A DNA stretch of 64,000 nt, taken from NCBI GenBank assembly GCA_016716125.1, contig JADJWZ010000039.1:62001-126000 (forward strand), given 5' to 3'. The position numbers and the translations under genes were made by a program. How positions within the stretch are numbered: the first letter of the stretch is position 1; each line of letters opens with the position of its first letter. Positions 48,701-57,641 of the stretch are shown piece by piece. This DNA is from Ignavibacteria bacterium. GTDB lineage: Bacteria; Bacteroidota; Ignavibacteria; Tepidaquicellales; Tepidaquicellaceae. The notes under the pieces are model-generated. The model made no database searches. It saw nothing but the letters and a program-made list of their open reading frames with translations, and was not told where the DNA came from.

Positions 48701-49022
48701 TCCGATGCCGTAACCGCTTACATATGCCTGCTCCCATTCAGTTACGCCGTTTAAAATATACCAGTTTACAGGGGGGAAAATCCCTGATTCGAAATCTTCT
48801 TCGAGAAGCCAGCTGCCGCGCAAATTCTTTTTAAAAGATTTTTGATTATTAGAAATAATTTCATTTATAACTTTTTTGTCAATGATTTTATTTCCTTTTT
48901 TATGAAATGAAGATGTTTTTACTCTTTTGGTATTGTCCATAGAATTTTGCTGCGATTCCGCAATCCCCGCCGTAAGTAAAATCGACAAAGCGCAGATAAA
49001 CAAGTGAAATTAATGATTTCAT
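45794..49022 (-). CDS. Very large secreted protein with cleaved-adhesin-like and dockerin-like modules
   Basis: About 1,075 aa. A long frame opens at TTG 49003 with FICALSILLTAGIAESQ, but an ATG at 49022 in another frame reads MKSLISL just before it. Removing one base near 49005-49010 gives the standard signal peptide MKSLISLFICALSILLTAG, so the real start is most likely 49022 with a small indel. Residues about 65-230 (EEDFESGIFPPVNWYILNG...) resemble a choice-of-anchor/cleaved adhesin domain; CARDB-like parts follow. Near the end two EF-hand-like repeats, GDVNQDGIIDIDDNSLIDND and TDLNGDGITDISD, each before AFNF, match the gene at 1511. No T9SS type A domain follows. Role unknown, probably surface or extracellular. 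Confidence 0.82.
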
Positions 49023-49339
49023 TTACTTCCTTTCGTTAATATTATTTGAATATTTTTTTAAATTCATTAGTATTAAAATAAACTTTCCGGAATTTAATTG
49101 TTATCAAGAAACGTATGGCGTACGATGAAATGATAAGCATAACTCCGGGAAGTGTTAAAAAATTGAAAGTGTCATCTTACGCCAAGCGGTACAAAATTAT
49201 ATCAATTAATCTTTTTTTGCAAAGAAACTTATTTGGGATTTTAGAAACATTTATGATTACATTAATAAATAAATTTCTTTAATCATTTATTACTGAGCCA
49301 TAAACGCATTTTCTGCAAATCGTTTTTTAGAAAAATTAT
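49023..49339. other. Divergent intergenic region with one inverted repeat
   Basis: No gene is seen between the large secreted protein (minus) and the helical unknown (plus). TGGCGTACGATGA (49116-49128) and TCATCTTACGCCA (49172-49184) are inverted with one mismatch and a 43-base spacer. The remainder is AT-rich and should carry both promoters. Confidence 0.6.
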
Positions 49340-50785
49340 ATGTATAAATCAAAATTAATTCAGCTTTTAAAGACATTTTCAGCTTCGGAATTAAAACAAT
49401 TCCGTGAGTTTACAGCTTCACCTTATTTTAATAAGAATAAAAATGTCATATCACTGCTTGAGGTATTAAAGAAATACTATCCGGATTTTGACAATAAAAA
49501 ATTAGATTCGGAAGAAGTGTTTAAAGAAATGTTCCCGGATGAAGAATATGATTATTTTAAAATAAAAAATATTTCTTCGGATCTGCTTGCTATCAGTAAG
49601 GAATTTCTTAAGATCAGTTATTTTCAAAAAAATGAACATCTCAATAATAAGTTTTTACTTGAACAGTTCAGAGACAGGGATCTGGATAAAATGCATGAAC
49701 AGCTTTTCAAATCTTACAGTGACAGCTTAAACCGTGATCCCGTAAGAGATGAAATCTATTTTCTTAAAATGTCCGATCTGTCAAAAGAACTGAAATCTTT
49801 TTACTCTCCCAAGAATCCAAATTCTGATTTCGAACTTTTCCAGGATCAGCTCGATCATGAGCTGAATCACTTTCTGATAAATGCTCTTGAGCTTTATACA
49901 ACAATGCTGCATGAGATCAAGCAGAATAACTGCAGCTTTGATTTGAAAATGTTTGATGAAGTCATGATCTATCTCGAAAAGAATTTCTCAAAGCTTACTC
50001 CGGTAATTCAGATGTATTATTATATTACGATGCTTCTTATAAATAATGACGAGAAGATTTTTTTTATGCTGAAGAATATTTTTAAAAATTATTCCGGCAG
50101 TCTTAATGATTATCACAAATATATGTATTATCTGCATATGTCCGGCTTCTGCGCTGAGATGTATAATATTTACTGCAGACAGGATTTTATGAAAGAACAT
50201 TTTTATTTGTCGAAAGAAAGTTTTGATAACGGCACAATTCTTATGGGAAAAATAATGTATCTCGATTTTCTGAATTATGTGAAGATTGCAGTGCGCGTGG
50301 GTGAGTTTGAATGGGCTGAAAAATATATTGAACAGTATAAAGGCATGCTAAACGAAGAAAAGGATAGTACTCTGAATTTTTGTTACGGATATATTGAATA
50401 TAAAAAAGGAAACAGGAATAAAGCTCTTGAGCTTCTCTCAAAGACTAACTTTCCAAATTACATTATAAAGCTGCAGGTAAAAATTATTATGCTGCAGATA
50501 TTTTATGAGGAAGGATTTTATGATCAGGCGGCTGCAGGTATTGATTCATTCAGGCATTTTCTCGGAAGGGAAAAATCCATTAAGGATAATTACAAAGAAT
50601 CGTTTTCAGATTTTCTGAAAATTACGGGCGAACTTGTCAGACTGCAGCATTCAGTTTATGTAAGAAATAAAAAGCATGTTGAAACAGAATTAATGAGATT
50701 ACGGGAAGCCGCTGATAAATCTTCTCAAAATCAATTCGGAATAAAGCTCTGGCTCTTTGATATGATTAATAATTTTAAGAAATAA
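49340..50785 (+). CDS. Large helical hypothetical protein
   Basis: 481 aa, not recognised. Mostly amphipathic helices without signal peptide or membrane span. N-terminus MYKSKLIQLLKTFSASELKQ is followed by REFTASPYFNKNKNVISLLE, and later LALDFLNYVKIAVRVGEFEWAEKYIEQYKG and a stretch like TPR repeats (FCYGYIEYKKGNRNKALELL). This pattern suggests a TPR-like solenoid for protein contacts. I have a recollection of similar openings in other Bacteroidota proteins without known function. ATG start; independent transcript. Confidence 0.75.
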   Translation: MYKSKLIQLLKTFSASELKQFREFTASPYFNKNKNVISLLEVLKKYYPDFDNKKLDSEEVFKEMFPDEEYDYFKIKNISSDLLAISKEFLKISYFQKNEHLNNKFLLEQFRDRDLDKMHEQLFKSYSDSLNRDPVRDEIYFLKMSDLSKELKSFYSPKNPNSDFELFQDQLDHELNHFLINALELYTTMLHEIKQNNCSFDLKMFDEVMIYLEKNFSKLTPVIQMYYYITMLLINNDEKIFFMLKNIFKNYSGSLNDYHKYMYYLHMSGFCAEMYNIYCRQDFMKEHFYLSKESFDNGTILMGKIMYLDFLNYVKIAVRVGEFEWAEKYIEQYKGMLNEEKDSTLNFCYGYIEYKKGNRNKALELLSKTNFPNYIIKLQVKIIMLQIFYEEGFYDQAAAGIDSFRHFLGREKSIKDNYKESFSDFLKITGELVRLQHSVYVRNKKHVETELMRLREAADKSSQNQFGIKLWLFDMINNFKK

Positions 50786-50887
50786 ATCATGTAAGATATA
50801 ATTGCTCTTCCCTTCATTTTGCATTTCTCAAATTATAGTTATAGGTTTATCATTTAAATAAAACACTAATATTTGTAAATTCGAATT

Positions 50888-52591
50888 ATGCTTATTCCTA
50901 AACTCTTCACAACTTTTAAATCATACACTAAAGAACAGTTTTACAAAGACATTACAGCAGGAACAATCGTCGGAGTTGTAGCTTTACCGCTTGCAATTGC
51001 TTTCGGAATTGCTTCCGGAGTTTCTCCTGAAAAAGGACTTATCACTGCAATCATCGGCGGATTTATAATCTCGGTACTCGGTGGAAGCAGAGTACAGATC
51101 GGCGGTCCGACAGGAGCTTTCATTGTAATTGTATATGGCATCATTCAGGGCTACGGTCTTGACGGTCTGATGATCGCAACAATTTTAGCCGGGATTATTC
51201 TTATAATTATGGGATTAATGAAACTTGGCACTCTCATTAAATTCATTCCATTACCATTGATCGCGGGATTCACTTCAGGTATCGCATTGATTATTTTCAC
51301 TACCCAGATTAATGATCTTTTCGGATTAAAAATTGAAAATCTCCCTCCGGAATTTCTTGAGAAAATTCCGGTATATATTGCAAATTTTAATTTACTTAAT
51401 ACTGATACATTAATTGTAACAATAATTTCTTTTCTGATAATAATATTTCTTCCCTACATTACAAAAAAAATCCCGGGAATTTTTGTAGCGCTCATCGCGG
51501 GAACATTGATAACACATTTCTTTGGACTGAATACAGAAACTATCAGCTCGAGGTTCGGCGAAATACCAAATACACTGCCGTCACCTTCATTCCCGGAAAT
51601 TACTTACGCAAAAATTTACGGACTTCTGGGTCCGGCATTTACTATAGCAATACTTGCGTCAATTGAATCATTATTAAGCGCTGTTGTATCCGACGGAATG
51701 ATCGGAGGCAGACACCGGTCCAATATGGAACTTGTAGCAAACGGAGCTGCTAATATACTTTCACCTATATTCGGCGGAATACCCGTTACCGGCGCGATTG
51801 CAAGAACAGTGACAAATATCAGAAGCGGCGGCAGAACTCCGGTGGCAGGTATAATTCATTCATTCATTCTTCTACTGGTAATGATATTCTTCGGGCAGTA
51901 TGCAGGCATGGTCCCGCTTTGTGTACTTGCTGCTATTCTTGTCGTCGTCGCATATAATATGTTTGACTGGAGAGAATTCAGATCACAGCTTAGAATGCCA
52001 AAGAGTGATGTTGTTGTATTTCTCACTACTTTCTGCCTGACGGTTTTATTTGATCTGACTATTGCAATTGAGATCGGGATGATTTTAACCGCATTCCTGT
52101 TTATGCACCGAATGGCAAACGTTGCCAATATCGGTATCATATCACGTGAGTTCGATGAAAATCCCGGGACGGAAGATTCGGGAGCGAATTCTGTTCAGGG
52201 AAAAGAAATACCGGACGGAGTCATTATTTATGAAGTCAACGGTCCGTTCTTTTTTGGCGCTGCAAGTAAATTCAGGGATGTGCTGAGAACAGTTCATTCC
52301 AGTTCAAAGATATTAATTTTAAGACTCAGAAATGTACCTGCTATTGATGCGACAGGTATTGCAACGATAGAAGATATTTATGAAGAATGTATTGATAGAA
52401 ATTCGGTATTGATCTTATCAGGCATTCATGCTCAGCCGCTCTTTGCTGCGGAAAAAGCCGGTCTAATAAAAAAGATCGGTGATGATAATGTGAGAGGTAA
52501 TATTGACGATGCATTAAACCGCGCGAGGGAAATTCTTGGATTGCCGCCAAAGGAAATAACTGCATCTAAGGAAAGTTCGGTGGAGAGATAG
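50888..52591 (+). CDS. SulP family anion transporter with STAS domain
   Basis: Inner-membrane transporter of sulfate, bicarbonate or another anion. 567 aa: about 12-14 membrane helices in residues 20-430, starting DITAGTIVGVVALPLAIAFG (the SulP N-terminal signature), with GSRVQIGGPTGAF, GGIPVTGAIARTVTNIRSGG near 300 and a C-terminal STAS domain (about 445-555, VIIYEVNGPFFFG... LRLRNVPAIDATGIATIEDI). The substrate cannot be set by eye. ATG start. A bidirectional terminator separates it from atpG. Confidence 0.93.
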   Translation: MLIPKLFTTFKSYTKEQFYKDITAGTIVGVVALPLAIAFGIASGVSPEKGLITAIIGGFIISVLGGSRVQIGGPTGAFIVIVYGIIQGYGLDGLMIATILAGIILIIMGLMKLGTLIKFIPLPLIAGFTSGIALIIFTTQINDLFGLKIENLPPEFLEKIPVYIANFNLLNTDTLIVTIISFLIIIFLPYITKKIPGIFVALIAGTLITHFFGLNTETISSRFGEIPNTLPSPSFPEITYAKIYGLLGPAFTIAILASIESLLSAVVSDGMIGGRHRSNMELVANGAANILSPIFGGIPVTGAIARTVTNIRSGGRTPVAGIIHSFILLLVMIFFGQYAGMVPLCVLAAILVVVAYNMFDWREFRSQLRMPKSDVVVFLTTFCLTVLFDLTIAIEIGMILTAFLFMHRMANVANIGIISREFDENPGTEDSGANSVQGKEIPDGVIIYEVNGPFFFGAASKFRDVLRTVHSSSKILILRLRNVPAIDATGIATIEDIYEECIDRNSVLILSGIHAQPLFAAEKAGLIKKIGDDNVRGNIDDALNRAREILGLPPKEITASKESSVER

Positions 52592-52616
52592 TTTATATCT
52601 TTATCGTTTTAATAAT

Positions 52617-52655
52617 AAAAAAAAAAGCTCCGTACGGGAGCTTCTTTATTTTAAA
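52617..52655. terminator. Bidirectional terminator between sulP-like gene and atpG
   Basis: AAGCTCC (52625-52631) pairs with GGAGCTT (52637-52643) over a 5-base loop. The plus strand then has CTTTATTTT; the minus strand has a run of eight T. It lies between convergent genes ending at 52591 and 52672. Confidence 0.88.
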
Positions 52656-52671
52656 ACTATTTTAAATTTTT

Positions 52672-53565
52672 CTAAGCATCCTTAAGAGCTTCTGCGCCGC
52701 CGACGATCTCAAGAATTTCTTTTGTGATCGCTGCCTGTCTCGCCTGATTGTATGAGAGCTGAAGTTCTAGCAGAAGATCAGTAGCATTCTTAGTTGCGGT
52801 TTCCATTGCCGTCATTCTTGCTGCGTGTTCTGATGTATTTGATTCGAGAAGAACTTTCCACATCTGTACTCTCAGCTGCTTTGGTATAAGCTCTTTTATA
52901 ATTTGAATTTCAGACGGCTCGTAAATATAATCAGTCGCTGTCTTCTTTTCCGTGTTTTCCGTCTTATCAGATTTTTCAGTCTTCTTTGATTTGTTTTTTC
53001 TTAGAGGAAGGAACTGCTCTTTTACAGTCAGCTGTTTAACCATCGTTACAAATTCATTGAAAATAATTTCCACTGAATCAAATGTTTTCTTCTTATAATT
53101 ATCGACAAGAAAGTTAACAATTTCATTTGATACTTCAATCGTCAGATCACTGAAAATACCTGTCTTACTGTAAACAATATCGATGTCTCTTTTTTTAAGT
53201 GCGTCAAAAGCTTTTTTTCCTATAATAACTACTTTAGTATTATCACCAAGACTTTTAATATAATTGTATGCGTATCTTATAATGTTTGTATTGAATGAAC
53301 CTGCAAGTCCTCTGTCAGATGAAACAACGACTACGCATCTTGTTCTGATCTCTCTCGATTCGAGAAGTTCATCAGCGCCTTCGCCTGCTGCGCTAACAAG
53401 ATCCGTGAGTAGTTCATTGATCTTTTTTGCGTAAGGTCTGGAAGCTATGGTTCTCTCCTGAGCTCTTCTGAGTTTCGCCGAAGCCACCATCTTCATTGCC
53501 TTGGTGATCTTCTGCGTACTTTTGATCCCGCCTATCCGAACTTTTAATTCTTTTAATGTTGCCAA
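52672..53565 (-). CDS. atpG: F1 ATP synthase gamma subunit
   Basis: Central rotor shaft of F1. 297 aa: the N-terminal helix ATLKELKVRIGGIKSTQKIT and KAMKMVASAKLRRAQ is classic; the C-terminal helix has AARMTAMETATKNATDLL and NQARQAAITKEILEIVGGAEAL. A Lys/Glu/Thr-rich insertion of about 25 residues (near 195-225, KNKSKKTEKSDKTENTEKK) lies in the globular part. The start is TTG at 53565. Last gene of the cluster; atpD and atpC do not follow. Its stop is 81 bases from sulP-like gene's stop, with a terminator between. Confidence 0.96.
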   Translation of the reverse strand: MATLKELKVRIGGIKSTQKITKAMKMVASAKLRRAQERTIASRPYAKKINELLTDLVSAAGEGADELLESREIRTRCVVVVSSDRGLAGSFNTNIIRYAYNYIKSLGDNTKVVIIGKKAFDALKKRDIDIVYSKTGIFSDLTIEVSNEIVNFLVDNYKKKTFDSVEIIFNEFVTMVKQLTVKEQFLPLRKNKSKKTEKSDKTENTEKKTATDYIYEPSEIQIIKELIPKQLRVQMWKVLLESNTSEHAARMTAMETATKNATDLLLELQLSYNQARQAAITKEILEIVGGAEALKDA

Positions 53566-53580
53566 TTCCTGTCCGCTGTA

Positions 53581-55101
53581 TTAATTAATGGTTGTCTTGA
53601 ATCTTTCAGTAAACGATTTTAAAACTTCATCCATCTTGTCAGTATTTTCTTTCACAAGATCTTTTGTTTCCCTGATGCTTTCTAAAATTCCGGGATGCAT
53701 ATTCTCCACTTCCTGAAGCAGATCACTCTGATATCTCTGTATATGCGGGATCGGGATCTCATCCATATATCCTTTTGTAGCCGAATATATTACCATCACC
53801 TGATTTTCAATTGCCATAGGTGAATATTGTTTTTGCTTAAGTATCTCTACAAGTCTTTCACCTCTTCTGAGCTGCGCCTGTGTAGCTTTATCAAGATCTG
53901 ATCCGAATTTTGCGAATGCTTCAAGCTCTCTGAACTGAGCAAGCTCAAGTCTGAGCGTTCCTGCAATTTTCTTCATTGCTTTGATCTGTGCATTACCTCC
54001 TACCCGCGATACTGAAATTCCGACGTTGATAGCCGGTCTTACGCCTGCGTTGAAAAGATTCGGTTCAAGATATATCTGACCGTCTGTAATGGAAATTACG
54101 TTCGTCGGAATATATGCTGACACGTCGCCTTCCTGAGTTTCAATCACCGGTAAAGCCGTAAGACTTCCTCCGCCAAGATCATCTGAAAGTTTTGAAGCTC
54201 TTTCAAGCAGTCTTGAGTGGAGATAGAAAACGTCTCCCGGATAAGCTTCTCTTCCCGGAGGTCTTCTTAAGAGAAGTGAAACTTCCCTGTATGAAGCCGC
54301 CTGTTTGGAAAGATCATCATATACAACCAAAGCATGTCTTCCTGAATCCCTGAAATATTCACCGAGTGTAGCTCCGGAGAACGGAGCAATATACTGCAGC
54401 GGAGCCGGATCTGAAGCGGTAGCGACAATGACCGTTGTAAATTCCATCGCGCCTGCTTCATCAAGACTTTTAACAACCTGCGCGACTGTCGAACCTTTCT
54501 GACCAATAGCGACATATATACAAAATACATCTTTACCTTTCTGATTGATAATTGTATCAACTGCAACAGCAGTCTTACCTGTTTGTCTGTCACCGATGAT
54601 CAGTTCTCTCTGACCTCTTCCAATCGGGATCATAGCGTCGATAGCTTTCAGTCCTGTCTGAAGCGGCTCTTTCACCGGCTGTCTCTGAATAACACCAAGA
54701 GCTTTTCTTTCCAGCGGAAGAAATTTATCAGTATGAATTTCACCTTTACCGTCGATAGGCTGTCCGAGCGGATTGATAACTCTTCCGAGCATCTGCTCGC
54801 CTACAGGCATAGAAGCGATACGCTTTGTTCTCTTAACCTGATCGCCTTCTTTTATAAGTGATGACTCGCCGAATAAAATACATCCGACATTATCTTCTTC
54901 AAGATTTAATGCAATTCCGAAAACACCGTTTGGAAATTCTATTAGTTCTCCGGCTTCACACTTTGCCAGTCCGTAAACCCTTGCCACACCGTCACCTACA
55001 TACAGCACCGTTCCTACTTCATATACATCGACTTCCGTTTCAAAACCTGATAACTGTTTTCTGAGTATCGCGGAAATCTCGTCTGATTTTACCTCTGCCA
55101 T
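53581..55101 (-). CDS. atpA: F1 ATP synthase alpha subunit
   Basis: Non-catalytic nucleotide-binding subunit of F1. 506 aa, normal. Walker A is GDRQTGKTAVAVDTI near 170, preceded by DAMIPIGRGQRELIIG; LVVYDDLSKQAASYREVSLL follows, then GREAYPGDVFYLHSRLLERA and the conserved PAINVGISVSRVGG. ATG start. 15 bases upstream of atpG and 69 bases after atpH, all on one strand. Confidence 0.97.
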   Translation of the reverse strand: MAEVKSDEISAILRKQLSGFETEVDVYEVGTVLYVGDGVARVYGLAKCEAGELIEFPNGVFGIALNLEEDNVGCILFGESSLIKEGDQVKRTKRIASMPVGEQMLGRVINPLGQPIDGKGEIHTDKFLPLERKALGVIQRQPVKEPLQTGLKAIDAMIPIGRGQRELIIGDRQTGKTAVAVDTIINQKGKDVFCIYVAIGQKGSTVAQVVKSLDEAGAMEFTTVIVATASDPAPLQYIAPFSGATLGEYFRDSGRHALVVYDDLSKQAASYREVSLLLRRPPGREAYPGDVFYLHSRLLERASKLSDDLGGGSLTALPVIETQEGDVSAYIPTNVISITDGQIYLEPNLFNAGVRPAINVGISVSRVGGNAQIKAMKKIAGTLRLELAQFRELEAFAKFGSDLDKATQAQLRRGERLVEILKQKQYSPMAIENQVMVIYSATKGYMDEIPIPHIQRYQSDLLQEVENMHPGILESIRETKDLVKENTDKMDEVLKSFTERFKTTIN

Positions 55102-55170
55102 TATTTATATCTCCTGATTATTGTTAAGATTATTTTTTTGAAATTTTAGAAACTATTAAAACTAATTAAA

Positions 55171-55722
55171 TTAATTCAGTGAAATATCACCGGTTCGGAA
55201 TCTTTCCCTGAGTATTTCCAGCTGTCTCTTAATGCTGGCATCAAGGACGGTATCACTTATTGTCGCTACAAATCCGCCGATAATAGAATTATCCAGCTCG
55301 AATTTCATATCGCTTTTAAGTTTTGTAAACGCTTCAATGCTTTTTTTCATATTTTCTTTTTCCTGTTCATTAAGCTCTACTGATGTTTTAACATATACAT
55401 CTACTATCCCCAGCTTTTCTTTTTTCAGATTCAAAAAATCAGTAAAGATATCCTTTACAAGACTTTCTCTTCTTCTTTCTATGATAATGTTTAGAAATGT
55501 CATAATAAGTTCGGATACATCGCTTCCGAATATTTCCTTTACTGCTGCAAGTTTTTTGCTTTTGCTGATGACGGGACTTACAAAAAATAATTCAAGCTCC
55601 CTGTAAGTATTTATCATATCAAGCGACCTCTCAATTTCTTTTGAGATCTGCTCTACATTACTTCTTTCCTCGGCTATGGAATACAATGCAGACGAATATC
55701 TTCTGGCGGCTTTTGAAATCAT
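55171..55722 (-). CDS. atpH: F1 ATP synthase delta subunit
   Basis: Peripheral stalk subunit joining F1 to FO. 183 aa. N-domain of helices (MISKAARRYSSALYSIAEER, then LELFFVSPVISKSKKLAAVKEIFG), a middle helix and a beta-alpha C-domain with DNSIIGGFVATISDTVLDAS and SIKRQLEILRERF, which is the usual signature. ATG start. Lies between atpF (32 bases) and atpA. Confidence 0.95.
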   Translation of the reverse strand: MISKAARRYSSALYSIAEERSNVEQISKEIERSLDMINTYRELELFFVSPVISKSKKLAAVKEIFGSDVSELIMTFLNIIIERRRESLVKDIFTDFLNLKKEKLGIVDVYVKTSVELNEQEKENMKKSIEAFTKLKSDMKFELDNSIIGGFVATISDTVLDASIKRQLEILRERFRTGDISLN

Positions 55723-55754
55723 TTTTTAATTAATCTTCTTAAAATATAGTTGTC

Positions 55755-56243
55755 TTAATTTTTCGGTATCTGTGAAATAAAATCATTTACGATCTTTTTC
55801 TGCTTAGTCTCATCAAGCGTATCATTGAGAATCTTCTCAGCAGCTTTAATTGCAAGATCGGAAACTTCATTTCTCAGATCAGCCATTGCGCTTTCTTTCT
55901 CTTTTTTAATTTCCTCTTTTGCCTGTTCAATAAGTTTTCTGGAATCCGCAGTTGCTTTGGCTTTGATCTCTTCACCGATTTTATTGGACATTTCCTTCGC
56001 TTCATTAATGACCTTCATTGACTGAGCATTTGCATCAGCCATGATCCTTTTATTTTCAGCGATCATATTTTCAGCGTCCTTCTTCAGATTCTCAGCCTGC
56101 TCTACAGCATCTTTTATTGACTGTTCCCTAGAGTTAAGAGCTGACAGGAGAGGTTTCCATGCTAGCTTTTTGAGAATTAAAAGAAGCAAAACAAAAATGA
56201 TCAGCTGCCAGATTATCAGACCGGGATTTATAGATAAAAGCAT
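55755..56243 (-). CDS. atpF: FO ATP synthase b subunit
   Basis: Stator stalk of FO. I place the start at ATG 56243 (MLLSINPGLIIWQLIIFVLL, 162 aa), where GGAGAT lies about 11 bases upstream; an earlier in-frame ATG at 56312 adds 23 residues unlike the family. One membrane helix (about 8-28), then a long coiled coil (LKKLAWKPLLSALNSREQSI onward, with AENLKKDAENMIAENKRIM) up to the end KIVNDFISQIPKN. Normal length. Upstream gene is atpE, downstream atpH. Confidence 0.94.
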   Translation of the reverse strand: MLLSINPGLIIWQLIIFVLLLLILKKLAWKPLLSALNSREQSIKDAVEQAENLKKDAENMIAENKRIMADANAQSMKVINEAKEMSNKIGEEIKAKATADSRKLIEQAKEEIKKEKESAMADLRNEVSDLAIKAAEKILNDTLDETKQKKIVNDFISQIPKN

Positions 56244-56379
56244 CGGCTTTTCATCTCCGCTGAATAAAAATATAAAGGAATAATTATAAAGTAATGAAAG
56301 ATAATATATCATTATCTGAATTGTTTAAATTTAATTTAAGGGAAATAAAAATTTCAGTTTCCCAATATGTGATTTTTTC

Positions 56380-56601
56380 TTAGCTCTTTGTTGCAAGCAA
56401 TATACAGATCACAAGACCGAACAGAGCAACACCTTCTACAAGCGCTGCAGCAATGATCATTGATGTTCTGATCTCGCCTAATGCTTCAGGCTGTCTTCCG
56501 CTGGCTTCCATTGCAGATCCTGCAAGTCTTCCGATCCCGATACCTGCACCTATTACTGTCAATCCGGCTCCAATACCGGCTCCTAAAAATGCTAAATCCA
56601 T
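56380..56601 (-). CDS. atpE: FO ATP synthase c subunit
   Basis: Ring subunit carrying protons. 73 aa, two helices joined by the polar loop GRQPEAL (35-41). The first helix is glycine-rich (GAGIGAGLTVIGAGIGIGRL); the ion site is Glu56 in AAALVEGVALFGLVI. Gly after Glu rather than Ser/Thr-Thr suggests a proton rather than sodium ring. ATG start; a G/A-rich ribosome site precedes it. Between atpB (66 bases) and atpF. Confidence 0.96.
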   Translation of the reverse strand: MDLAFLGAGIGAGLTVIGAGIGIGRLAGSAMEASGRQPEALGEIRTSMIIAAALVEGVALFGLVICILLATKS

Positions 56602-56667
56602 TTTAGATTAGTCTCCTTTTGTTTTTAATTTATTTTAATATATTTTTTTGTTTCTTTATAATTCCGA

Positions 56668-57618
56668 TTAATGATGATGCATTGCCATGTTAATGTATAG
56701 CACTGACAGCATTGTGAAAATATATGCCTGAAGCAGCGCGATGAAAATTTCCATCATATATATAAATAATGCAAACGGAACTGCGATCACAGAGCCGGCA
56801 TATTCCATTACAAAAATTAATCCTATTAGAGAGAATATGATAATTGAGCCCGCCGTTATATTTGCAAATAACCTCATAAGCAGCGAGAACGGTTTTGTGA
56901 ACAATCCTATGAACTCAACTACAACCATGATCGGCAATACAAATACCGGCACTCCGGGCGGAACGAGCGCTTTCAAATAACCGCCGAATCCGTGGGCTTG
57001 TATTCCTTTTGCCTGAGTGATAAAGAACGTAACCAGAGCAAGACCGGCTGTTACGTTTATATTCTTTGTCGGCTGAGCCATGAAAGGGAACAGTCCGATG
57101 AGATTCGCAAACATAATGAAGAAGAATAGAGTCAGGAAAAATGGCATCAGCTTTAATCCTTCTTTTCCCATATTCGGAACGACAATGTCATCTCTTACAA
57201 ATACTATAAGGGACTCTACAAGATTTCCAATGCCGCGCGGGTATTTGTTTTTTTTGTTTCCTGAGACTGCTAATAAAAGCACTAAAATCAGAATCACGGA
57301 TGACAATATCATCATAAAAAGAGTCTTCGTGATGGAAAAATCAAAAGTCATTCCGAGAATATGCACGGGTTCGAACTTCGGCAGATAAAGCTTTCCGAGA
57401 AAATAAAAATCTATGTAGTCATGATCGACAACTTTATCTATAATATCCAGTGTTTCTTTTTCCGCAGCTTTAATATCTGATGTAATACCTGACTTATCAT
57501 CGATGCTGTCCGCAGCGATTGAAAGATCAGTACAGAATGTGAATGATAAAAGGATTAAAAATAGTCCGGCTAACTTTGTAAAAAATGAACCGGTTTTAAA
57601 CGGGGGTGACTGATGCAA
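56668..57618 (-). CDS. atpB: FO ATP synthase a subunit
   Basis: Proton channel subunit of FO. 316 aa, with a long N-terminal part that looks like a signal peptide (KLAGLFLILLSFTFCTDLSIA), usual for Bacteroidota/Chlorobi a subunits. Then about five helices. The key Arg lies in FTKPFSLLMRLFANITAGSI, and LLQAYIFTMLSVLYI is the conserved final helix. MHHH ends it. The start is TTG at 57618 if the frame is right; no in-frame ATG fits. Follows the atpI-like gene. Confidence 0.94.
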   Translation of the reverse strand: MHQSPPFKTGSFFTKLAGLFLILLSFTFCTDLSIAADSIDDKSGITSDIKAAEKETLDIIDKVVDHDYIDFYFLGKLYLPKFEPVHILGMTFDFSITKTLFMMILSSVILILVLLLAVSGNKKNKYPRGIGNLVESLIVFVRDDIVVPNMGKEGLKLMPFFLTLFFFIMFANLIGLFPFMAQPTKNINVTAGLALVTFFITQAKGIQAHGFGGYLKALVPPGVPVFVLPIMVVVEFIGLFTKPFSLLMRLFANITAGSIIIFSLIGLIFVMEYAGSVIAVPFALFIYMMEIFIALLQAYIFTMLSVLYINMAMHHH

Positions 57619-57641
57619 ATTATTAAAAAATTTTATAATAC

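Noticed and set aside
49171..49181. Eleven bases GTCATCTTACG shared with array unit 22
   Set aside because: With hundreds of array 11-mers and 64 kb of AT-rich sequence, several such matches are expected by chance.
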